Source: Bradyrhizobium sp. 138
GTDB taxonomy: Bacteria > Pseudomonadota > Alphaproteobacteria > Rhizobiales > Xanthobacteraceae
Length of the DNA: 64,000 nucleotides
Assembly (NCBI RefSeq): GCF_023074075.1
Contig: NZ_JADPKT010000094.1
Coordinates: 1 to 64,000, forward strand
Direction: 5' to 3'
In this document: one piece after another, positions 17,509 through 25,582 of the stretch
Position numbering within the stretch: the stretch's first letter is position 1
Layout of the letters: every line of letters starts with the position of its first letter
Program-made: the position numbers and the translations under genes
Notes under the pieces: model-generated
Database searches by the model: none
The model's input: the letters and a program-made list of their open reading frames with translations, nothing else
What the model was told of the DNA's origin: nothing

Positions 17509-17529
17509 GCGGGCTCCAATGTGTCTGCC

Positions 17530-17606
17530 GTAGCCCGGGTGAGCGCAGCGACACCCGGGAACGCGCTAAGCAAAACCCCGGATGTCGCTTCGCTCATCCG
17601 GGCTAC
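17530..17606. repeat. Palindromic repeat, GTAGCCCGG type, inside an ABC operon
   Basis: Arms GTAGCCCGGGTGAGCG (left) and CGCTCATCCGGGCTAC (right) form a long hairpin with about 45 bases between. It occupies the whole spacer between the ATPase and permease genes. Such a structure in an mRNA can stabilise or attenuate it, so permease output may differ from that of the ATPase. I see one copy of this type in the window. Confidence 0.8.
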
Positions 17607-17617
17607 CGGAGAGAGTC

Positions 17618-18436
17618 ATGACCGAGCTCTCCCTCCACCGCGGCATCTCCGTCCATCGCATCGGCGCGATGATCCTGCGCTATTGGTATCTGTTGATGTC
17701 ATCCTGGCCGCGGCTGCTCGAGCTGCTGTATTGGCCCGCGCTGCAGGTCATCACCTGGGGCTTCCTCCAGCTCTACATCGCCGAGAACGCCAATTTCTTT
17801 GCGCGCGCCGGCGGCACGCTGATCGGCGCGGTCATCCTCTGGGACATCCTGTTCCGCGGACAGCTCGGCTTCTCGATCTCGTTCCTGGAGGAGATGTGGG
17901 CGCGCAACATCGGCAACCTCATGATGAGCCCCTTGAGGCCCATCGAGTTTCTGCTGTCGCTGATGGTGATGAGCCTGATCCGGCTTGCGATCGGGATCAT
18001 CCCGATGACGCTGCTGGCGCTGGTCATGTTTCACTTCAACGTCTATGCGCTCGGCCTGCCGCTGATCGCGTTCTTCTGCAATCTGATCTTCACCAGCTGG
18101 TCGGTCGGCATCTTTGTCTCGGGCCTGGTGCTGCGAAACGGCCTCGGCGCCGAGAGCATCGTCTGGACCCTGATGTTCGCGATCCTGCCGCTCGCCTGCG
18201 TCTACTATCCCGTCAGTGTGCTGCCGGTCTGGCTGCAATACGTCGCCTGGGCGCTGCCGCCGACCTATGCTTTCGAGGGAATGCGCGCGCTGCTGATCGA
18301 AAACACCTTTCGCGCCGACCTGATGCTGGATGCGCTGGCCATCAATGCGGCCCTTCTGGTTGCATCTTTTGCAGCATTCCTTGCCCTTTTGCGCAGCGCC
18401 AAGCGGAACGGCTCGCTGCTGTCGGGTGGCGAATAA
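17618..18436 (+). CDS. ABC-2 type transporter permease
   Basis: A 272-residue permease with about six membrane helices: helix 1 near residues 35-55 (LLELLYWPALQVITWGFLQL), others around 70-90, 115-140, 145-170, 175-200 and 235-258. The QLGFSISFLEEMWARNIGNL stretch (given here in order but within one helix-loop) is typical of the ABC-2 coupling region. The ATG at 17618 follows GGAGAG. It forms an exporter with the upstream ATPase. Substrate unknown. Confidence 0.9.
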   Translation: MTELSLHRGISVHRIGAMILRYWYLLMSSWPRLLELLYWPALQVITWGFLQLYIAENANFFARAGGTLIGAVILWDILFRGQLGFSISFLEEMWARNIGNLMMSPLRPIEFLLSLMVMSLIRLAIGIIPMTLLALVMFHFNVYALGLPLIAFFCNLIFTSWSVGIFVSGLVLRNGLGAESIVWTLMFAILPLACVYYPVSVLPVWLQYVAWALPPTYAFEGMRALLIENTFRADLMLDALAINAALLVASFAAFLALLRSAKRNGSLLSGGE

Positions 18437-18557
18437 CGTCACTTTCTCGTGGATTCAGCCTGATTTAGCCGTTCTGCTTACGTAGATGTACGGAACCATG
18501 CATTGACGCAATATTGCGCATTCGGCAGTATGCTGCGATGCGAAGAGGAATATAGCG

Positions 18558-19886
18558 ATGCCGATTGGTGAGTTTGGCGGCGCGCCGCCCCTGGCGGCCG
18601 AAGGCAGTCCGGTCCTGACGACGCCGATGTACTGGATGTACGAGATGGCGCACGCCTCCCTCAATCCGGCACGTGCGGTCACTGACGCAACCAAGCTGCT
18701 GTTTCAGAACCCGCTCAATCCCTGGGCGCGCACCGAGGTCGGCAAGTCGGTCGCCGCGGCCTGCGAGTTGTTCGAGCGTACCACGCGCCGCTACGGCAAG
18801 CCGGAATGGGGCCTCAACGACACCGAGGTCAACGGCATCCGTGTTCCGATCGAGATCCGCTCGGTCTGGGAAAAGCCGTTCTGCCGGCTGCTCTACTTCG
18901 ATCGTAAATTCACCCGTCCGCTGCGCAGCCCGCAGCCGCGCGTGCTGATCGTCGCGCCGATGTCCGGCCATTATGCGACGCTGCTCCGCGGCACCGTCGA
19001 GGCCTTCCTGCCCGCGCATGAGGTCTACATCACCGACTGGGCCGACGCCCGCATGGTGCCGCTCAGCGACGGCCGCTTCGATCTCGACGATTACATCGAT
19101 TACATCATCGAGATGCTGCACGTTCTCGGCGGCAACACCCACGTCATGGCGGTGTGCCAACCCTCGGTGCCCGTCGTCGCCGCCGTCTCGATCATGGAAG
19201 CGCTGCGCGATCCGTTCGTGCCGACCTCGATGACGCTGATGGGCGGCCCGATCGACACCCGCCGCAACCCGACCTCGGTGAACAATCTCGCCCAGCAGCG
19301 CGGCATCGACTGGTTCCGCAACCACGTCATCACCAAGGTGCCGTTCCCGCATCCGGGCATGATGCGTGACGTCTATCCGGGATTCTTGCAGCTCAACGGC
19401 TTCATCAGCATGAATCTCGACCGGCATATGGACGCCCACAAGCAGCTCTTTGCCCATCTGGTGAAGGGCGACGGCGACCTCGTCGACAAGCATCGCGAAT
19501 TCTATGACGAATATCTCGCGGTGATGGACCTCTCCGCCGAGTATTACCTGCAGACGGTCGACACCGTGTTCGTGAAGCACTCGCTGCCGAAGGGCGAGAT
19601 GACCCATCGCGGAACGCGCGTCGATCCCTCCAAGGTCACGCGCGTGGCGTTGATGACGGTCGAAGGCGAGAACGACGACATCTCCGGCCTCGGCCAGACC
19701 GAAGCAACGCACACATTGTGCAGCTCGATCCCCGATCATCGCCGCATTCATTACGTCCAGAAGGGCGTCGGACATTACGGCGTGTTCAACGGCTCGCGCT
19801 TCAGGTCGGAAATCGTGCCGCGGATCCATGACTTCATGGTTTCGGCGGCGAATCCGAGTTCATTGCAGGCGCGCGCCGCCGAATAA
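18558..19886 (+). CDS. phaZ: Intracellular polyhydroxyalkanoate depolymerase PhaZ
   Basis: A 442-residue enzyme of the i-PHA depolymerase family that mobilises stored PHB granules. The nucleophile is a Cys (residue ~200 in VMAVCQPSVP), as in the C. necator PhaZ1 family, rather than Ser. MYWMYEMAHASLNPAR at the N-terminus, DWADAR and the C-terminal VGHYGVFNGSRFR with the catalytic His are family marks. Start ATG at 18558 follows AAGAGGAA. It is monocistronic as far as visible. The location is granule surface by family knowledge. Confidence 0.94.
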   Translation: MPIGEFGGAPPLAAEGSPVLTTPMYWMYEMAHASLNPARAVTDATKLLFQNPLNPWARTEVGKSVAAACELFERTTRRYGKPEWGLNDTEVNGIRVPIEIRSVWEKPFCRLLYFDRKFTRPLRSPQPRVLIVAPMSGHYATLLRGTVEAFLPAHEVYITDWADARMVPLSDGRFDLDDYIDYIIEMLHVLGGNTHVMAVCQPSVPVVAAVSIMEALRDPFVPTSMTLMGGPIDTRRNPTSVNNLAQQRGIDWFRNHVITKVPFPHPGMMRDVYPGFLQLNGFISMNLDRHMDAHKQLFAHLVKGDGDLVDKHREFYDEYLAVMDLSAEYYLQTVDTVFVKHSLPKGEMTHRGTRVDPSKVTRVALMTVEGENDDISGLGQTEATHTLCSSIPDHRRIHYVQKGVGHYGVFNGSRFRSEIVPRIHDFMVSAANPSSLQARAAE

Positions 19887-20186
19887 CCTCCGTTTCGGCT
19901 TTCCCGTCGAAAATCAGGCCCTGTTCGAGACTTCCGGCAGGGCTCGGTTCCCTCCAGATTCGCGGTATTTAGGTAGCTTTATAGGAGTGAGTCTGCCCTC
20001 ATCCCTTGGGGGTGCCGCATGCATCCAGCGGGGGCGAAAAAAGCCGGTTCCAACCCCAGTCTGTAGGGTCTCCCGGACGCCAGACCGCTGTATATTGGGC
20101 AAATGATTTGTTTTTGCGCCGAGCGCTTTCCCTGGCGGCGGTTATGGCAGAATCCGGGCGCCCTCCTGCCCCCCGGACTGACAGAC
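19887..20186. other. 300-bp gap with A/T-rich spots and possible structured RNA
   Basis: No coding sequence is apparent. Around 20048-20100 nested complementary arms occur: CCCA...TGGG enclosing GTCTG...CAGAC. An A/T-rich stretch (TTTAGGTAGCTTTATAGG) lies near 19976-19993. The next gene starts after a T-rich segment. This could be a leader or small RNA, but nothing here matches a family I can name. Confidence 0.3.
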
Positions 20187-20942
20187 ATGGCCACTCGCGC
20201 ACTCCTCTATCGGCGGCCCCACGAACCAAAGACCCTCGTCATCACCCACGGATCGCAATTTTTTGCCATCCGATTGCGCCGGCACAGACGCGCGCGCCGC
20301 TACACGCTCAGAATCCATCCGAGCGACCGCGAAGCCATCCTCACCATGCCGCCGCGCGGCACACTGGCCGAAGCGAAAGACTTCGCGCAGCGTCACGGTG
20401 CGTGGATCGCCGCCCGTCTCGGCCGCTTGCCGAAGGCCGCGCCGTTCCAGCCGGGCACAGTGATACCGCTGCGCGGCACGCCGCATCGCATCGTTCATCG
20501 CGCCGGCACGCGCGGCACGGTATGGACCGAGACGCGCGACAGCGGTGAACGCATTCTCTGCGTCGCCGGCGGGCTCGAACATGTCGATCGCCGCGTCGGT
20601 GACTTCCTCAAGCGCGAGGCGCGTCGCGATCTGCAGTGTTCGGCGGAGGCCTACGCTGCCGAGCTCGGCGTCAGGGTCAAGCGTCTCTCGATCCGCGATC
20701 AGTCCAGCCGCTGGGGCTCTTGCACCTCAGCCGGCTCGCTGTCGTTCTCCTGGCGCCTGATCCTCGCGCCGCCCTTCGTGCTCGACTACCTCGCCGCGCA
20801 TGAAGTCGCCCATCTCGTCGAGATGAACCACTCGGCGCGCTTCTGGCGCGTGTGCGGAAAGGTCTGTCCCTCGATGGAGCGCGCCAAGAAGTGGCTCGAC
20901 ACGTACGGGAATGATCTGCACCGCTACGGGGTCGAGGATTAG
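20187..20942 (+). CDS. YgjP-like (DUF45) M48-type metallopeptidase
   Basis: A 251-residue putative zinc metallopeptidase. The metal site is HEVAHLVEMNHSARFW, giving HExxH plus a downstream His, as in the YgjP/UTP pyrophosphatase-associated family. The WGSCTSAGSLSFSWRL stretch in two halves is a family hallmark. The N-terminus is basic and has no signal peptide, so it is cytosolic. The ATG at 20187 follows GGACTGACAG; an earlier ATG at 20103 would add 28 residues not typical of the family. Substrate unknown. Confidence 0.88.
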   Translation: MATRALLYRRPHEPKTLVITHGSQFFAIRLRRHRRARRYTLRIHPSDREAILTMPPRGTLAEAKDFAQRHGAWIAARLGRLPKAAPFQPGTVIPLRGTPHRIVHRAGTRGTVWTETRDSGERILCVAGGLEHVDRRVGDFLKREARRDLQCSAEAYAAELGVRVKRLSIRDQSSRWGSCTSAGSLSFSWRLILAPPFVLDYLAAHEVAHLVEMNHSARFWRVCGKVCPSMERAKKWLDTYGNDLHRYGVED

Positions 20943-20972
20943 GGCGGGCTGCCGCCTAACGCTCGCTGCCGT

Positions 20973-20991
20973 CGCCCGGCTTGACCGGGCG
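20973..20991 (+). terminator. Stem-loop CGCCCGG-CTTGA-CCGGGCG
   Basis: A perfect 7-bp GC stem with a 5-base loop, followed by ATTGTTATT, 31 bp after the metallopeptidase stop. Plausible intrinsic terminator, with only a short, interrupted T run. Confidence 0.55.
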
Positions 20992-21162
20992 ATTGTTATT
21001 GAGCCGAGGGGCCGCGGCGTACTTCGCGTAGCCGGACCTGACGGCCGACTTCCAATTGCGCTTAGGTGTCTGCGCAAGCCGTTGATTTCGCTATCCGCGG
21101 CTACTGTGCATGGGGTTGTTTTCGCAGTTTTGTCTTGAGGCCGCACGGACCTCAGACAGCAC

Positions 21163-23367
21163 CTATCGATTTCCGCCAAACAGCCGGTCCATCAGCCAGC
21201 CATCGAGCCCGGCAGCAGGCTCCGGCCGCACATTGGCGCGCGTCGGTGGCGGCGGGCGATAACCGCCATTGTTCATCGGCGCCGCCGCCGTCGGCGGTGA
21301 CACCTGCGAGGCCGCCTGCGCGAGGTTCGACAGGCCCCATCCGCCGGGTGAGCTCGGCAAGTTCGCGACCGGCACACCCTCGTGCGCGGTCTTCATGAAG
21401 CGCGTCCAGACTTCCACCGGCAGGCCGCCGCCGGTGGCCTTCTTGGTCGGCGAGTTGTCGTCATTGCCGAGCCAGACGCCGGTGACGAGGTTGGCGGTGT
21501 AGCCGATGAACCAGGCGTCGCGATAATCCTGGCTGGTGCCGGTCTTGCCGGCCGCCGGCCAGCCCGGGATCTCCGCCTTCTTGGCGGTGCCTGATATCAG
21601 CGTCTCCCGCATCATCGCGTTCATCATGCCGGCATAGCGGGGATCGATGACCTGGTTGCGCTCCTCCGCCTGGCGCATGTAGAGCAATTTGCCGCTGAGC
21701 GTCCTGATCCGCGTCACGACATGCGGCGCCACCGTGAGGCCGCCATTGGCGAAGGGCGCATAGGCGCCGACCAGCTCGACCACGGAGACTTCGGAGGTGC
21801 CGAGCGCGATCGAGGCATTGGGCTCGAGCTTCGAGGAAATGCCGAGCCGGTGCGCGGTGCGCACTACGTTCTTCGGCCCGACCTCGAGGCCGAGGCGGAT
21901 GGCGACGGTGTTGAGCGACATCGCCAGCGCCTGCGTCAGCGTCACCGCGCCGAAATATTCGTGGGTGTAGTTCTCGGGTCGCCAGCCCTTGACCTCGATC
22001 GGCGCGTCCTGGCGCAGCGTGTCCGGCGTCAGGCCCTGCTCCAGCGCAGTGAGGTACACGAACGGCTTGAACGAGGAGCCCGGTTGGCGCTTGGCCGTGA
22101 CCGCGCGGTTGTACTGGCTCTCGGAATAGTTCCGCCCGCCCACCATGGCGCGCACGGCGCCATCAGGGGTCATCGCCACCAGCGCGCCCTGGCTGACATT
22201 GAACTTGACGCTCTTGGCCGCGAGCTCGTCGATGATGGCGGCTTCCGCCACGCTCTGCAGCTTCGGATCGATCGTGGTCTCGACCTTGATGCTCTCGTCG
22301 ATCTGGCCGACCAGATCGTCCAACACCTCGCCGATCCAGTCGGCGACGTAATTGATCGTGCCGGCGCCGGCCGGCTTCACATTGTAGGAGGGATGGCCGA
22401 TCGAAGCCTTCGCCTGCGCGTCGGTGATGAACTTCGCATCCGCCATCGCCGCCAGCACGATTTGCGCGCGGGCTTCCGCGCCTTCGGGATTGCGGTTCGG
22501 TGCGAGCCGCGAGGGCGATTTGACGAGGCCGGCGAGCATGGCCGCTTCGGCGACCGTGACGTTCTTGGCCGACTTGCCGAAATATCTTTGCGCGGCGGCT
22601 TCGACGCCATAGGCGCCCGAGCCGAAATAGACGCGGTTGAGATAGAGCTCCAGGATCTCGTTCTTGGAGTGCTTGCGTTCCAGCCAGATCGCGAGCTCCG
22701 CCTCCTGCAGCTTGCGCTGCATGGTGCGCTCCTGGGTCAGGAACAGGTTTTTCGCGAGCTGCTGCGTCAGCGTCGAGCCGCCCTGCGACACGCCGCGATG
22801 GAGCACGTTGGTGACGAGGGCACGCGCGATGCCGACGGGATCGATGCCGAAATGCGAATAGAAGCGGCGGTCCTCGATGGCGATGAACGCCTTGGGCAGG
22901 TATGGCGGCAGGTCCTGCAGCGCGACATTGGCGCCAGCCATCTCGCCGCGCTGTGCCAGCATGCTGCCGTCGATGCCGACAATCTGGATCGTCGGCGGAC
23001 GCTTGGGGATTTCCAGCGACTGGATCGGTGGTAGATGGGCGCCGACATAGATCACGACGCCGATCACGGCGATCACGCCCCATAGACTCAGCACCGCGCC
23101 CCAGTAGACGAGACGGCCGAGGCCGAAGCCGCCGCGCGACTTCGACCGGCGCTTGGCGCCGCTGCGGCCGGCTTGCGCTTTCCGCTCGCGCGGCGGCTCG
23201 TCGCCGGCATCCTCGCTCTTGCGCTTGGCGGATGATTTCGCTGACTTCTTGGGCTTGTCGTCGCCGCCGGGAATGCGGTCAGCCGGGTTAAGGCGCAGAT
23301 CGGCGAGCGCTGCGGGCAAGCCGAACAGCGGCTCCTTCCGCCCACCCTTTTTCTTTCCCAACCCCAT
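21163..23367 (-). CDS. Penicillin-binding protein 1A (bifunctional transglycosylase/transpeptidase)
   Basis: A 734-residue class A PBP. After a basic Lys/Arg-rich cytosolic region (~80 residues) comes one membrane helix (VLSLWGVIAVIGVVIYVG). The GT51 domain follows, with IEDRRFYSHFGID and RGVSQGGSTLTQQLAKN, where the first Glu is catalytic. The transpeptidase domain holds SxxK (GSSFKP), SLN and KTGTS. The tail is Pro/Ala-rich. It polymerises and cross-links peptidoglycan on the outer face of the inner membrane. The ATG at 23367 is used; a GTG at 23400 adds 11 basic residues. The paralog mtgA lies 40 kb away. Family call very firm. Confidence 0.95.
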   Translation of the reverse strand: MGLGKKKGGRKEPLFGLPAALADLRLNPADRIPGGDDKPKKSAKSSAKRKSEDAGDEPPRERKAQAGRSGAKRRSKSRGGFGLGRLVYWGAVLSLWGVIAVIGVVIYVGAHLPPIQSLEIPKRPPTIQIVGIDGSMLAQRGEMAGANVALQDLPPYLPKAFIAIEDRRFYSHFGIDPVGIARALVTNVLHRGVSQGGSTLTQQLAKNLFLTQERTMQRKLQEAELAIWLERKHSKNEILELYLNRVYFGSGAYGVEAAAQRYFGKSAKNVTVAEAAMLAGLVKSPSRLAPNRNPEGAEARAQIVLAAMADAKFITDAQAKASIGHPSYNVKPAGAGTINYVADWIGEVLDDLVGQIDESIKVETTIDPKLQSVAEAAIIDELAAKSVKFNVSQGALVAMTPDGAVRAMVGGRNYSESQYNRAVTAKRQPGSSFKPFVYLTALEQGLTPDTLRQDAPIEVKGWRPENYTHEYFGAVTLTQALAMSLNTVAIRLGLEVGPKNVVRTAHRLGISSKLEPNASIALGTSEVSVVELVGAYAPFANGGLTVAPHVVTRIRTLSGKLLYMRQAEERNQVIDPRYAGMMNAMMRETLISGTAKKAEIPGWPAAGKTGTSQDYRDAWFIGYTANLVTGVWLGNDDNSPTKKATGGGLPVEVWTRFMKTAHEGVPVANLPSSPGGWGLSNLAQAASQVSPPTAAAPMNNGGYRPPPPTRANVRPEPAAGLDGWLMDRLFGGNR

Positions 23368-23535
23368 ACGCAAACGCCCGGTCAGCCCGCCCCGCCGCAC
23401 GCTAGCGGTCGCTGTTTAAGGCCCGGTTACCCCGGCGTTAACGCGTGATTAGGAGATGAGGCATTCGCACCCCGCAGTTCCGCTCCTTTGACGCCGGAGC
23501 TAGGATCGCCGGCACAAAACAACAGGGAAACACGT

Positions 23536-23961
23536 ATGGGCCATATCGATCCCACCAAGGAGATCTTCGCGCAATTCCGGGACAACGACCGCCCCGGCCC
23601 GATCCACATGCTCAATCTGGTGCGCCTGCGCAAAGAAGCGGCCTATCCGGACGGACGCAAGGCGAGCGGCGCGGAAGCCTATGCCGCCTATGGCCGCGAG
23701 AGCGGCCCGGTGTTCGAACGCCTCGGCGGCCGCATCGTCTGGCAGGGCCGGTTCGAGCTGATGTTGATCGGCCCGCAGGACGAACGCTGGGACCATTGCT
23801 TCATTGCGGAATATCCGAGCGTTGCCGCCTTCGTCGAGATGATCCGCGATCCCATCTATCGCGAGGCGGTGAAGCATCGCCAGGCCGCGGTGGAGGATTC
23901 ACGGCTGATCCGGCACGCGGTGCTGCCGGTGGGAAAGAATTTTGGGGAGATCCCAACTTAA
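23536..23961 (+). CDS. DUF1330-containing small protein
   Basis: A 141-residue protein with GPIHMLNLVRLRKEA near residue 20, AYAAYGRESGPVFERLGGRIVWQG in sections and DHCFIAEYPSVAAFVEM. This is the DUF1330 dimeric alpha/beta-barrel fold, related to EthD and ABM proteins. Function is unknown. The ATG at 23536 follows CAGGGA; an in-frame start at 23488 has no ribosome site. It is divergent from PBP1A. Confidence 0.8.
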   Translation: MGHIDPTKEIFAQFRDNDRPGPIHMLNLVRLRKEAAYPDGRKASGAEAYAAYGRESGPVFERLGGRIVWQGRFELMLIGPQDERWDHCFIAEYPSVAAFVEMIRDPIYREAVKHRQAAVEDSRLIRHAVLPVGKNFGEIPT

Positions 23962-23970
23962 GTTCGGAGT

Positions 23971-24090
23971 CCGTAAGGTGAGCAAAGGCCGGGGTGCGCG
24001 AATGCGCATCCCCGGGGCGTGCCCACCATGTCTGTCGTGACCGTGAGAAGATGGTGGGCACGACGCTTGCGCGTCTTTGCCCACCCTACG
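23971..24090. repeat. Intergenic palindromic repeat, family A
   Basis: Starts CCGTAAGGTGAGCAAAGGC and ends GCCCACCCTACG, with inner arms GTGCCCACCAT and ATGGTGGGCAC. A nested CCGGGG/CCCCGG hairpin lies at its left side. It separates the convergent DUF1330 gene and first binding protein. Confidence 0.85.
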
Positions 24091-24099
24091 AGATCACCT

Positions 24100-25326
24100 C
24101 TAACCCGCCGGACCCGCGTCCTCCAGGATCGGGCCGAACAGCTCCCAGCGTTCACCGTTGAACTTCATCATCTGAAGTTGCTTGTTGACGCGATAGTCGG
24201 TCGGTGAGGTGTTGGCCTTGATGCCGGGCAGCGACAGGTCGAGCTCCACGTCCTTCAGGCTGGTGGCGACCTTCATGACGTTGTCGCGGGTGAGATCGTC
24301 GCCGCATTTCTGGAGCACGTAGGCCATCAACTGCGAGGTCGAGTAGCCGTAGCTGTTGAAGCTCGAATCCTTGTCGCCATCAGGATAGTACTTGGCCATG
24401 AACTCGAAATATTTCTTCATGCCCGGATCATCCTTCCAGGTCGGATCGAGCGGATCCTTGCCATAGTTGACGCTGATCACGCCCTTGGAGGCTTCGAGGC
24501 CTGCGGGCTTCATCACGGCGCCGACCGAGGTGGCGTTGATGTCGAGAATGTGCACGGGATGCCAGTCGAGCTCGGCGATCTTCTTGATCGCCTGCGCGGC
24601 CTGTTTCGGCGTCGTGGCGCTGAAGAACAGATCGGCGCCTGCCGACTTGATCTTGAGGATCTGCGAATCGATGGTGGGGTCGGAGACCTCGTATGAAGCT
24701 TCCGCAACGATCATGCCGGCGGCCTTGTCTCCAAGCCCGGCCTTGATGCCGTTCAGATAGTCTTTGCCGAGATCGTCGTTCTGATAGAGGACTCCGACCT
24801 TGGCGTTCGGATGGTTCTTGATGATGTACTGGCCGTAGATGCGGCCTTCGACGAAGTAGTTGGGATTGAAACCCATCGTCCATGGAAAGTTCTTCGGGTC
24901 CGTGAACTTCGAGGCGCCGGTGGCCGCGAACAGTTGCGGCACCTTCTTGGCGTTGAGATATTTCTGCACGGCAGCGTTCGACGGGGTGCCGAGAAGCTGG
25001 AAGGTGAGCAGCACCTCGTCGCTCTCGACCAGCTTGCGCACCTGCTCCACCGCCTTCGGCGGCGAATAGGCGTCGTCGTATTGGATCAGGTTGATCTTGC
25101 GGCCATTGATGCCGCCCTGATCGTTGATCATCTTGAAATAGGCGGCCTGGGTCTTGCCGATCGTGGCATAAGCGGAGGCGGGGCCGCTGAACGGGTTGGT
25201 CTGACCGATCTTGATTTCGGTGTCCGACGCACCGGGATCATATTTCTTCTGGGCGTTGACCGTCGAGACCGACAGCGCCAAAGCGAGCGCCGTGCCAGTG
25301 ACCAGATGCAAAAATCCGTTCCTCAT
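24100..25326 (-). CDS. Branched-chain-amino-acid-type ABC substrate-binding protein
   Basis: A 408-residue periplasmic binding protein (LivJ/Leu-binding class). A signal peptide MRNGFLHLVTGTALALALS is cleaved probably after VNA before QKKYDPG. The mature start EIKIGQTNPFSGPAS and GKTQAAYFKMINDQGGINGRK are typical of Peripla_BP_6. The ATG at 25326 follows GAGGAAA. It is paralogous to the next gene upstream, of identical length, with long identical blocks such as INLIQYDDAYSPPK. No permease or ATPase lies next to it, so it works with a transporter elsewhere. Ligand unknown: possibly aromatic acids or amides rather than Leu. Confidence 0.92.
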   Translation of the reverse strand: MRNGFLHLVTGTALALALSVSTVNAQKKYDPGASDTEIKIGQTNPFSGPASAYATIGKTQAAYFKMINDQGGINGRKINLIQYDDAYSPPKAVEQVRKLVESDEVLLTFQLLGTPSNAAVQKYLNAKKVPQLFAATGASKFTDPKNFPWTMGFNPNYFVEGRIYGQYIIKNHPNAKVGVLYQNDDLGKDYLNGIKAGLGDKAAGMIVAEASYEVSDPTIDSQILKIKSAGADLFFSATTPKQAAQAIKKIAELDWHPVHILDINATSVGAVMKPAGLEASKGVISVNYGKDPLDPTWKDDPGMKKYFEFMAKYYPDGDKDSSFNSYGYSTSQLMAYVLQKCGDDLTRDNVMKVATSLKDVELDLSLPGIKANTSPTDYRVNKQLQMMKFNGERWELFGPILEDAGPAG

Positions 25327-25450
25327 TCGCAATTTCCTCGATCTGTTATCTCGATGATCTTTCCGCCGCCGTGGCGGCAAGCGGACGTCATCGCTGAGCG
25401 GGAGTGTGGCGGAGGCCTTGCTGCAACGCAAGGCGGGTAAAACCCGCAGT

Positions 25451-25568
25451 TCGTAGGGTGGTGAGCCGAAGGCGTAACCCACCACGTCTGCGCCGCTGAG
25501 GCCGAAGAGGTGGGTTACGCCTAGCGGTTTGCGCTTCGCGCAATCCGCGGGGCTAACCCACCCTACGA
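25451..25568. repeat. Intergenic palindromic repeat, family B
   Basis: Starts TCGTAGGGTGGTGAGCC and ends GGCTAACCCACCCTACGA. Internal arms are GTAACCCACCAC and GGTGGGTTACGCCTAGCGG; the latter also occurs at 4121-4266. It lies between the two paralogous binding-protein genes, so the pair probably has separate promoters. Confidence 0.85.
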
Positions 25569-25582
25569 GATCCGCCCTTGAA

